NCBI RefSeq assembly: GCF_014642875.1
Contig: NZ_BMJC01000002.1
Location: forward strand, 496,001-560,000
Origin: Puia dinghuensis
Lineage (GTDB): Bacteria; Bacteroidota; Bacteroidia; Chitinophagales; Chitinophagaceae
Length of the DNA stretch: 64,000 bases
Direction of reading: 5' to 3'
The notes below the pieces were generated by a model, which saw only the letters and a program-made list of their open reading frames with translations, had not been told where the DNA came from and ran no database searches. The stretch's first letter is position 1. The number at the start of each line of letters is the position of its first letter. Below are positions 52,493 to 60,081 of this stretch, piece by piece. A program made the position numbers and the translations under genes.

Positions 52493-54961
52493 TTATTTGA
52501 CCAGGAGGCTTGAGGTGAGGCGGATATCGGTGGAAGAAGCACCGACCATGATGCGGAATTCGCCGGGTTCGACAACGCGGCGCATGGCCACATTCCAGAG
52601 GGCTAATTGATCGGGACCAAGGCGGAAGTGGAGGGTCTTGCTTTCTCCCGGTGCAAGCGTGACGCGGGCGAAGCCTTTCAGGGCAATGGCAGGTGTGGTG
52701 ACGCTGCTGACGACATCGCGGATATAAAGCTGGGGTATCTCGTCGCCGGCGAGGGAACCGGTGTTGGTCACGGTGACCCGGACGTCGGCCGACCCGTCAA
52801 TGGGGATCGTTGCAGGGGTCACCTGCAGGTTGGCATAATCGAAATGAGTATAACTGAGGCCGTGGCCAAAGGCGAATAAGGGAGTATCCTTTTCGTCGAC
52901 ATAGTGATGGTGGCTTGTCGGTTTATGATTATAGTAGAAAGGTATCTGGCCTTCCGATCGGGGGAAGGTCATGGGCAGGCGGCCGGAGGGGTTGGTGTTG
53001 CCGAGGAGGATGTCGGCGATGGCGAGCCCGCCCTGTTCGCCGGAGAACCAGGTCTCGACGATGGCGGGAACGTGTCCGGCGACCCAGTCGATGCAGAGAG
53101 GCCGGCCATTGGCGAGCGTAACGACGACCGGTTTCCCGGTGGCGACGACTGCTTTTATGAGTTGGGTTTGCTGCTCGCTGAGTTGGAGATGGGCGCGGTC
53201 TTTGCCTTCGCCGACGATGGCGGGTTCTTCACCAAGAGCGACGATGGTGAGATCGGCCTCGCGGACGGCGCTGAGGGCGGCAGAGAGCTGATCGTTGACG
53301 GGGCGGGCGGCAGTGGTGCTATCCGTTGGATTGCCGGGGGCGCCGGGGTTGCCGGTGGCGTCGGGGTTGCCGGGGGCGCCGGGGTTGTCAGGGGCGTCGG
53401 GGTTGCCGGGTGTGTACCCGGGTTCGTAGCGAATGGACAGGTTGGCGCCGGCCTTCTGACGAAGACCATCGAGGATGGAAATGGCTTTGCCTTCACTATT
53501 GGAATAGCCGCCGAGATAAGTGCTGGTGGCGAGGGGGCCAATGACGGCTAGGCTGTGAATGTTTTGTTTTATGGGGAGGAGGTTACCGTCGTTCTTTAGC
53601 AAACAGATGCCTTCGGCGGCGGCTTTAAGAGCAAGCTGCTGGTGTTGGGGGGTATGGAATACGCGGGTGATGAGCGTGGTGTCCGTATAGGGATGATCGA
53701 AGAGGCCCAGCAGGAATTTTACACGAAGAATATCGCGGACGGCGTTGTCGAGCTGGGCGATGGAGAGGAGGTGTTGCCCGATAGCCGTATGCATGGCTGA
53801 GCGGAATTCCACATGCGGCCAATCATAGAACTGCATGTTGAGGCCGGCCTTGAGGCTGCGGGCGAGGGCTTCGGCCGGGCTGGCGACGACGTGGTGGTTC
53901 TCGAAGGACATTTTTATGGCGCCGAGGTCGGAGAGGACGAAGCCTTTGAAGCCCCATTCCTTGCGGAGGACGTCCGTAAGAAGCCATTTGTTGTCCACGC
54001 AGGGGATGCCGTCGAGTTCGCTATAGGCGGCCATCATGCCAAGGGCGCCGCCTTCGCGGACGGCTTTTTCAAAAACATAGAGAAACGAGCTGCGGGCTTC
54101 GCGCTCACCGATGTTGACGGGTGCGGTGTTGCTGCCTGCTTCGGGGATGCCATGAACGGCGAAATGTTTTGGTTCGGCGATGACGGCATCGGGGTGGTCG
54201 ACGCCCAGGCCCTGGAGGCCTTTGACCATAGCGACGCCGTTGCGGGCGTCGAGCCAGGTGTCCTCTCCATAGGTTTCTTCGACGCGGCCCCAACGGGGAT
54301 CGCGGGGCAGGCAAAGGACAGGCGCCAGGAGCATGTCGATGCCATGAGCACGGGTTTCGGTGGCAATAGCGCGGCCAACGTCGTGGAGCAGGGTCGTATC
54401 CCAGGCGCCGGAGAGCTCCAGAGGGATAGGAAAGGTGGTGCTGCCCTTGCCGCTATAACCGTGGAGCCCCTCTTCGATGAAGAGGACGGGGATGCCCAGG
54501 CGGGTCTTTTCCAGCGCATAGCGTTGGATGCGGTTGGCGATGTCGGCGGTGAGGGGGTAGAAATCGTGGATGGAGCCCGCCCCTTCAGTGCCGAGGCATG
54601 CGGCTGTTTTGGCGGGGTCATAGGCTGCAGCTTCGTGGCCATCGGCTTTGGGGCCGGACATGATGGCGAGCTCTTTTCCCCAGTACATGTCGAGTTGACG
54701 GATCTTTTCGTCAACGGTCATGCGTGCGAGGAGGTCTTCTACGCGGCGGGCGATGGGGAGACGGGGGTCTTTGTAAGGCGGCACGGGAGGATTATGTGCG
54801 CGAATAGGCCTATTCTCAAAATTAGACCTATTCGCGCAAAGGGCTAATGTCTGACCTTCGGTCGAGCCACCGGAGGTGGCTCCTAGGAAATGCACAGGCC
54901 GGGCGGAAAGAAAGATCAGGAGAACAGGAATGGTGACAAGCAGGCGATAGCAATAGCTCAT
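52493..54961 (-). CDS. Glycoside hydrolase family 3 (beta-glucosidase-type)
   Basis: An 822-residue exported exo-glycosidase. Residues 1-25 are a signal peptide. The GH3 N-terminal barrel carries the PRWGRVEETYGED signature, KHFAVHG and nucleophile Asp345 in GFVLSDLGA; the C-terminal sandwich follows with the acid-base region and a fibronectin-like end domain. Two oddities: residues about 26-57 are encoded by a palindromic repeat element inserted in frame between signal peptide and barrel, and a Pro-Gly-Asn-rich tandem repeat (about residues 514-545) sits in a surface loop of the C-terminal domain. Substrate may be beta-glucoside or beta-xyloside. Confidence 0.92.
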   Translation of the reverse strand: MSYCYRLLVTIPVLLIFLSARPVHFLGATSGGSTEGQTLALCANRSNFENRPIRAHNPPVPPYKDPRLPIARRVEDLLARMTVDEKIRQLDMYWGKELAIMSGPKADGHEAAAYDPAKTAACLGTEGAGSIHDFYPLTADIANRIQRYALEKTRLGIPVLFIEEGLHGYSGKGSTTFPIPLELSGAWDTTLLHDVGRAIATETRAHGIDMLLAPVLCLPRDPRWGRVEETYGEDTWLDARNGVAMVKGLQGLGVDHPDAVIAEPKHFAVHGIPEAGSNTAPVNIGEREARSSFLYVFEKAVREGGALGMMAAYSELDGIPCVDNKWLLTDVLRKEWGFKGFVLSDLGAIKMSFENHHVVASPAEALARSLKAGLNMQFYDWPHVEFRSAMHTAIGQHLLSIAQLDNAVRDILRVKFLLGLFDHPYTDTTLITRVFHTPQHQQLALKAAAEGICLLKNDGNLLPIKQNIHSLAVIGPLATSTYLGGYSNSEGKAISILDGLRQKAGANLSIRYEPGYTPGNPDAPDNPGAPGNPDATGNPGAPGNPTDSTTAARPVNDQLSAALSAVREADLTIVALGEEPAIVGEGKDRAHLQLSEQQTQLIKAVVATGKPVVVTLANGRPLCIDWVAGHVPAIVETWFSGEQGGLAIADILLGNTNPSGRLPMTFPRSEGQIPFYYNHKPTSHHHYVDEKDTPLFAFGHGLSYTHFDYANLQVTPATIPIDGSADVRVTVTNTGSLAGDEIPQLYIRDVVSSVTTPAIALKGFARVTLAPGESKTLHFRLGPDQLALWNVAMRRVVEPGEFRIMVGASSTDIRLTSSLLVK
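53328..53418 (-). repeat. 18-bp tandem repeat in the GH3 gene
   Basis: About five copies of an 18-bp unit beginning GGGGTTGCCGG on the plus strand. They translate to six-residue PGNPxA units. Exact multiples of three keep the frame; copy number may vary between strains. Confidence 0.78.
54797..54882 (+). repeat. Three-hairpin repeat element, copy 3, in frame within GH3
   Basis: Hairpin A: arms 54797-54812 and 54823-54838, 16 bp with one mismatch and a 10-nt loop containing AAAAT. After GGGCTAATGTC come hairpin B (54853-54863, GACC-TTC-GGTC) and hairpin C (54864-54882, arms GAGCCACC/GGTGGCTC). Layout and order equal copy 1, with different stem sequences. The element translates without stop in the GH3 frame. 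Confidence 0.8.
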
Positions 54962-55024
54962 AGCTGCAAAGATGGGCGCAGGCGATTAACAGGAGGTTTA
55001 ATTTTCCGGTTAACGGGAACATTT

Positions 55025-57775
55025 TCAGGCGATGATCTCCTGGAACGACCGGGAGAAGTCGGCGTTGTAGATGTCCTTATAATCTTTTGCGAATTTCAGA
55101 TAAGTGTTGCTGGCGAGGTTATGGCGTTTGAGATGGATGAGGCTTTTGCATTTGAACGTGAGAGCATCTTCGTTGAGCTGATCGAAGTAGAAGATGCAGT
55201 TGGTGATCTCGATGATGAATTCGGGGTTTTCGGTGCTGCCATGGTGGCGGAGATAGCTGAGACATCGGTCGATGACGGCATTCGAAACTTCGGACTTTAT
55301 GTCGTCGAGCCAGTTGTATTCTGTTTGCAGGAGGAAGGGCCCCCTTTTTATGATGTCGATGAGGGCATGTATCTGACGGGCGTCAGGTGTAGTTGTTTCC
55401 CCGAGAAGGCCGGCAAATCTTTTATAGTCGAGGAAGGTGTCGTCCTGCGCCTGGAGCTGCCAGTAGCCGGCGGCTTTGGTGATGCTGCAGTTGCCGATCT
55501 TCTCGAGGATAGGTTTTAGTTTGGCGAGGTTGACCGAGCGGTTGTTCTTAGCGTCTTTTTCGGCCTTATCATGCCAGAGTATCTCGTTGAGGCCCTCGGA
55601 GGAGATGCCGCGGCCATTGCGGATGGTGTAGGTGGTTATGATGAGGAAGAGTTCTTTTAGCAGGGGGGTAAACGCGCGGGTGCAGTCGTGGCCATCGCGG
55701 TCGAAGGCCTGGAAGGGGCCGAAGAGGTAGATAGCAGAGGTATGGAGGCTGGCATTGGGGGTTGCAGCGGGGTCGGTGAAGCCAGCGGAGAGTTCGGGTT
55801 CAGGTTGGGATGCGGTGGAGGGCCAGCCTGCAATCGGTTGCGGTGGCGCCTCTCCGACAGATGGTGTTTCTCTTGCGGATGTGGCTGGGATTTGCGCAGT
55901 GGCGGCTATCGTGGTGCCTGCGGCGGCGGATGTTCCAAGGCCGGGGGGAGTGTTGGCCGCGGGGGTGTTGGCCGCGGTGTTGGTGGCCATGGTGTTGGTT
56001 GCGGCGGCGGTTTTGCGGCGGCGGCGGCCAATGCGGGCTGTGGCGAACAGTACCAGGAAGAGAGTGAGTCCTACGACTATGACCGCGCCGATGAGAATGA
56101 GCAGCTGCGTGCCGTTATCGCGGACGCGACGGGTGGCCGTAGTGATGGCGAGGCTTGCGGGTTCGGGAGGATAGTTGAGCGTATAGATATGCACCAGGGT
56201 GTTCTTATCCTTCTGGTTGTCGGCGGTATATTTCGAATAGAAGAGCGTGACGGCGATGAGCTTGTTGCTGGAGGGAGAGTAAAAGAGATCGGCAAAGGAC
56301 TGAATGTCGTGAAAGGTATAAGGGATGGCGTTGCCGACAAGGCGATAGGTGGAGTCGGTGAGCCTGCCTTCTACGAGCTGCAGCTGCGAGTTGTAGGTGT
56401 CGTTTGCGAAGAGGAGACCATACCAGTTGTCATTGGTGACGACCATGCTGTTGGCGAAAGTATAAGGATAGCTAAGGGTTTTAAGGGAAAGCAGTTTCCT
56501 GAACGATCGCTTTTTTATATCGTAGCGAAAAAGATCGTAGTAGTTGCGTGGGTCGAGCATCTGGTCGCCGGAGAGGCTGCCATAGCCCCCAGCTATATAC
56601 GCGTATTTGTCGCTGGCGCCGAGGGCGGCGAGATAGCGGGGCGGCAGGTAGTCGCCGGTAGTTTTTACGGTGTCCCAATGATGCGTGGGAAAATGATAGC
56701 GTTGAAGACGGTTCTTATATCGCAGCTGTCCATAGCCGCCGAAGATGTAAAGGGAACTGTCGGCCGGCGAAAGAAATTTATTGGCGTGCCAGTATTCGGT
56801 GAGCGGACCAAAGCTGAAGTTCGGGTCCCACGCGCGGGTAGTGAAGGAGAAGGTGGAGACGGTCTTGCGATCGATGCAGATATCGAGCAGGCGACCGGTG
56901 AAGGTGTCATAGATATTCTGATGGCCGATGAGGAATTCCATGTGACGGGTGGGGATGTAATCCAAGGCGTAGCCGTCTTTCGTAAACGTGTATGCGGTGA
57001 GGGTGTCAGCGCCGGTGATGTAGAGCTTATCCTGTTTTGGATCGTAAGCCGCGCCCGCATAGCCATTGACAGCGAAGGAGCCGACGAGCTCCCACTGCTG
57101 GTATTTCGGTTTGAGCCAGATGGGGTTCTTTATCCTGGCGGCGTGGTGGCCGGTCTTATCCATGGCTGTCTCGCCGGTCGTTTCGTCGAGTGGCCAGTAA
57201 TACTGCTGAGCACCGCTGGTGAGGCGGATGTCCTTTACCTGCATAGGCGGGATGTCGCGGGTACGAAATTTACGGTAATCGTTGGCGCCCCAGAGAAATT
57301 TGAAGCAGCTGCCGATTACGGGTATGGGACTACTGCCGACTACGTGGCCATTGACGGAGAATTGGATGAGGCGCTTGTCGGGAGAAGCATGAAGCGTAAA
57401 GCGGTTCCAGTCGCGGTAGAGCCTGCTACTGTCGACGGTGAAGCTGATGCCGGAGAAGTTCTCGCCGACGATGACCTTGAAGGCGCGCAGCGCCTGATTG
57501 TAGATGAGGTCGATATTTTGATCGCTGCCGCCGTTGCCGACCGCGATGATGCGGAAGACATAGCCGAAGTAGATCTCGTGGTGTGGAAGGAAGTTGAGAT
57601 CGAAAGAGAGTTCGAAGTCGTTTGCGAGGCAGAGGGAGTCGTCGGGGCTGAGGTCGAGAGCGGTCCGCTTTTCCTGTACAACTTCATGGCTGCTGAATAC
57701 CAGACCATAGGATTGGGCATGCGCGCTTGTACCAAACAGGAGAACGGCAGCAATGCAATTAAGTAACCTCTTCAT
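55025..57775 (-). CDS. Membrane-spanning Kelch sensor with cytoplasmic wHTH/BTAD output
   Basis: A 916-residue one-polypeptide regulator. Signal peptide to about 20; a LamG/concanavalin-like domain at about 25-220 (FELSFDLNF, then QQYYWPLDETTGE); Kelch-like blades at about 230-530 (LYIFGGYGQL, AYIAGGYGSL); one membrane helix at about 553-578; an Ala/Thr/Pro-rich linker to about 680; then a winged-helix and BTAD-like domain (AIYLFGPFQAFD, LTLKELFLIITTYTIRNGRG with minor variation, LNEILWHDKAEKDAKNNRSVN). The outside part should sense a glycan or protein and the inside part bind DNA. It lies between GH3 and GH92 in the PUL-like region and is the best local regulator. Confidence 0.8.
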   Translation of the reverse strand: MKRLLNCIAAVLLFGTSAHAQSYGLVFSSHEVVQEKRTALDLSPDDSLCLANDFELSFDLNFLPHHEIYFGYVFRIIAVGNGGSDQNIDLIYNQALRAFKVIVGENFSGISFTVDSSRLYRDWNRFTLHASPDKRLIQFSVNGHVVGSSPIPVIGSCFKFLWGANDYRKFRTRDIPPMQVKDIRLTSGAQQYYWPLDETTGETAMDKTGHHAARIKNPIWLKPKYQQWELVGSFAVNGYAGAAYDPKQDKLYITGADTLTAYTFTKDGYALDYIPTRHMEFLIGHQNIYDTFTGRLLDICIDRKTVSTFSFTTRAWDPNFSFGPLTEYWHANKFLSPADSSLYIFGGYGQLRYKNRLQRYHFPTHHWDTVKTTGDYLPPRYLAALGASDKYAYIAGGYGSLSGDQMLDPRNYYDLFRYDIKKRSFRKLLSLKTLSYPYTFANSMVVTNDNWYGLLFANDTYNSQLQLVEGRLTDSTYRLVGNAIPYTFHDIQSFADLFYSPSSNKLIAVTLFYSKYTADNQKDKNTLVHIYTLNYPPEPASLAITTATRRVRDNGTQLLILIGAVIVVGLTLFLVLFATARIGRRRRKTAAATNTMATNTAANTPAANTPPGLGTSAAAGTTIAATAQIPATSARETPSVGEAPPQPIAGWPSTASQPEPELSAGFTDPAATPNASLHTSAIYLFGPFQAFDRDGHDCTRAFTPLLKELFLIITTYTIRNGRGISSEGLNEILWHDKAEKDAKNNRSVNLAKLKPILEKIGNCSITKAAGYWQLQAQDDTFLDYKRFAGLLGETTTPDARQIHALIDIIKRGPFLLQTEYNWLDDIKSEVSNAVIDRCLSYLRHHGSTENPEFIIEITNCIFYFDQLNEDALTFKCKSLIHLKRHNLASNTYLKFAKDYKDIYNADFSRSFQEIIA

Positions 57776-57823
57776 AAACTGTCATAAAGATAGAGGATTT
57801 CCCGCGGAAAGCACAGGCAGACC

Positions 57824-57860
57824 TATGTGCGCGAATAGTCCTGGCGGCTCCTGCCGTCAG
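57824..57860 (+). repeat. Partial relative of the hairpin repeat
   Basis: The 15-mer TATGTGCGCGAATAG (57824-57838) is identical to the start of hairpin A of copy 3 at 54793-54807, same orientation. It is followed at once by a hairpin (57841-57860, 8-bp arms with one G-T, 4-nt loop) that contains the GH92 stop codon. Hairpin B is absent, so this may be a deletion derivative. Confidence 0.42.
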
Positions 57861-60037
57861 TCGGCTGTACCCGGTGGTGTGGCTTCGACGCCCCATTGCG
57901 TATTGGGTTTTGGACCCATTTCCAACTCGAGCGTGCCGCCGGCCATGAGTTGGCGATGGGTGAACCAAGGACTTTTCAGTGGCACGCCGTCGATACGGGC
58001 GCTTTGGATGTACTTGTTCTCCGTTGAACAGTGATGGGCGATGAGCGTAAACTGTTTACCGTTGTCGAGAGCGATGGTGACCTTGCTGAACACGGGGCTG
58101 CCGATGGTGTAGACGGGCAGACCGGGGGTAACAGGATAGAAGCCCATACAGGAAAAGACTACGAAGGCAGACATCCCGCCGCCATCCTCATCACCAGGGA
58201 TGCCGAAGATATCGTCGCGAAACCAGGTGGAGAGCAGGAGCCTGATCTTTTCCTGGGTCTTCCAGGGCGTGCCGACATAGTTGTAGAGATAAGGAATATG
58301 AAAAGAAGGTTCGTTGGCCATGGAGTATTGCCCGACGAGCCCGGTGGCGTCGGGGAATTTATTCCAGAACTCTTGTTTGCTGCGGCCGAGGCCTTCGCGG
58401 AAGAGTTGATCCAGTCTTTCTTCGGCCGCTTTTTTGCCACCCATCAGGTGGATGAGGGCGGGGATGTTCTCCTGCACCTGCCAGAGATAGGTGTACCCAT
58501 TGTTCTCGTCATAGTAATCTCGACCGCCGGGGCCGCCGTCGAATTTCGGGTCGATGTCGATCCAGGCGCCTTTATCGTCTTTGGGAAGGAAGAATTTTCT
58601 TTCCGGGCTCCACAGGTTGGTATAGTCGTGCGCACGGGCGGCGAAGGTCTGTGCATCGGCAGTTTTGCCCAGGTCTTTTGCCAGCTGTTGCAGGGCCCAG
58701 TCGTCGTAGGAAGCGCCGAGAGTGACGGCAACGGCCTGACGCCGTTCGAAGGGATGTACCTGCGGGACGCTCTCTTTTTCGCCCGGCCGGAGGGCGGGGA
58801 ACCAGCCGTTGGTGCGATAGAAGCTATCCAGGGAAGTAGCAGGGCCGTTGCGCCAGGGCAATAGTGTGGCGTCAGTGGCATTCTTCCGCATGCCTTCGTA
58901 GGCTGTCGTCATGTCGACTTTGCGAAGACCTTTTCGCCAGGCATCGAGGAAGATGACGGTGGAATGAAAGCCATTCATGCAGGCATAGTCGCCGAAGAGT
59001 ACGGGGAAGGTGGGCATCCAGCCGGATTGTTTGTACATGCGAACATAGGAATCGAGCATGTCCTCTTCCTGCGCCGGGTGGAGTATCGTCCGGAGGGGAT
59101 GGAGGGCCAAATAGGTGTCCCAGGACCAGTCGTCGACATAAAAGGGACGTGAATCGGTTTCTATTTTATGGGAGTACCCGCTATAATAACGGCCATCCTC
59201 GGTGATGTCGACCATGCGTTCGTGACAGCGGTAGAGGGCCGTATAGAAAACCCGGCGCTGCGCTTCAATACCACCTTCAACCCGGATGCGGTTGATGATA
59301 TTCGACCAGGCTTGTTCGGCATGGAGTTTTACGGCGTCGAAGGTGGTGTGGGCTATTTCTTTTTGGAAGTTGGCTTCTGCCTGATCGGGACTGATGAAGC
59401 TGATGGCGTAACGAAGTCCGATGGTTGTTGTTCCCGCGGGGAAAGTGATGGCGGGACTTGCCTGGCTGGTGTCGGGTTTGCCGGGCGTGGTGAATTCGAT
59501 GTGGGCGTATATTTTGACGTTGCCCTGCCAGGTTTCGGTGGCGTCGAGTTTATCATTCGCGGTGAAATGCCAGCCGGCCGGACCGCCGTTGAGTTTGTCG
59601 AGGAGAATGGAGGGTGTTGTGTTCTCCGGAAAGGTGAAGCGATAGAAGCCGGTGAGGCGGCCGGGGGTGTATTCCACGGTGATGCCGGTGTTGAGCAGGT
59701 GGGTACAATAATACCAGGGCCGGGTGATCTCGTCATCGTAGGGCATGCGTTGCGACCAGGCATCCGGCGTGACGTCACCGATGGTGGGCCGGATTGCGAA
59801 GGCTTCGCCGAGGCGATGGGAGACGGCGGTGAGGGGGAAGCAGGTGATCTGATCGTCGAGGTAGTCTTTCCGGATAGGATAGACGCGGACGGGCTGGTTT
59901 GGCAGACTGGCGGTAGGCCGGGTGGGTTCGAGGAGGGCGCCGACGTTGCCGATGGTAGGATCGATATAGCGGGCGGGAGATTGAGCGGAAAGGGTCGCGG
60001 AAATGCTTAAAAGGAGGATTGCGAAAAGATGCTTCAT
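57857..60037 (-). CDS. Glycoside hydrolase family 92 (alpha-mannosidase-type)
   Basis: A 726-residue exported exo-mannosidase. The ATG at 60037 starts a signal peptide (MKHLFAILLLSISATLSAQ); upstream in-frame codons cross a hairpin and are not used. GH92 landmarks are YIDPTIGNVGALLEPTRPTAS, the FYTALYRCHERM segment, DDWSWDTYLALHPL, YLWQVQENIPALI and the C-terminal GDEDGGGMSAFVVFSCMGFYP. The last is a variant of the common GN-D-GQMSAWYVFS form. Calcium-dependent inverting enzyme for alpha-mannosides of N-glycans or mannan. Third gene of the susC-susD-GH92 unit. Confidence 0.92.
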   Translation of the reverse strand: MKHLFAILLLSISATLSAQSPARYIDPTIGNVGALLEPTRPTASLPNQPVRVYPIRKDYLDDQITCFPLTAVSHRLGEAFAIRPTIGDVTPDAWSQRMPYDDEITRPWYYCTHLLNTGITVEYTPGRLTGFYRFTFPENTTPSILLDKLNGGPAGWHFTANDKLDATETWQGNVKIYAHIEFTTPGKPDTSQASPAITFPAGTTTIGLRYAISFISPDQAEANFQKEIAHTTFDAVKLHAEQAWSNIINRIRVEGGIEAQRRVFYTALYRCHERMVDITEDGRYYSGYSHKIETDSRPFYVDDWSWDTYLALHPLRTILHPAQEEDMLDSYVRMYKQSGWMPTFPVLFGDYACMNGFHSTVIFLDAWRKGLRKVDMTTAYEGMRKNATDATLLPWRNGPATSLDSFYRTNGWFPALRPGEKESVPQVHPFERRQAVAVTLGASYDDWALQQLAKDLGKTADAQTFAARAHDYTNLWSPERKFFLPKDDKGAWIDIDPKFDGGPGGRDYYDENNGYTYLWQVQENIPALIHLMGGKKAAEERLDQLFREGLGRSKQEFWNKFPDATGLVGQYSMANEPSFHIPYLYNYVGTPWKTQEKIRLLLSTWFRDDIFGIPGDEDGGGMSAFVVFSCMGFYPVTPGLPVYTIGSPVFSKVTIALDNGKQFTLIAHHCSTENKYIQSARIDGVPLKSPWFTHRQLMAGGTLELEMGPKPNTQWGVEATPPGTAD

Positions 60038-60051
60038 ATGCGAGTTTGAAG

Positions 60052-60076
60052 GCGGCGCCCCCGACGGGGGCGCCGC
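60052..60076. terminator. Strong intercistronic hairpin between susD and GH92 genes
   Basis: A perfect 11-bp GC stem (GCGGCGCCCCC/GGGGGCGCCGC, loop GAC) in the 44-base gap. In the operon direction (minus) no T-tract follows it, so it is more likely a processing or stabilising hairpin that sets lower expression of downstream genes than a full terminator. In the plus direction ACTTTTT follows. Confidence 0.6.
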
Positions 60077-60081
60077 ACTTT

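Noticed and set aside
53328-53418. Short tandem repeats as a CRISPR-like array
   Set aside because: Units are 18 bp with no spacers and code for six-residue protein repeats.
53813-54847. 344-codon open frame on the plus strand
   Set aside because: Antisense to the GH3 catalytic domain; composition is that of a mirror frame.
55688-57766. 692-codon open frame on the plus strand
   Set aside because: It lies fully antisense to the Kelch-BTAD gene, whose protein has a signal peptide, domains and a membrane helix. The antisense translation is Gly/Val/Ala/Asp-rich with no recognisable motif, an effect of high-GC third positions.
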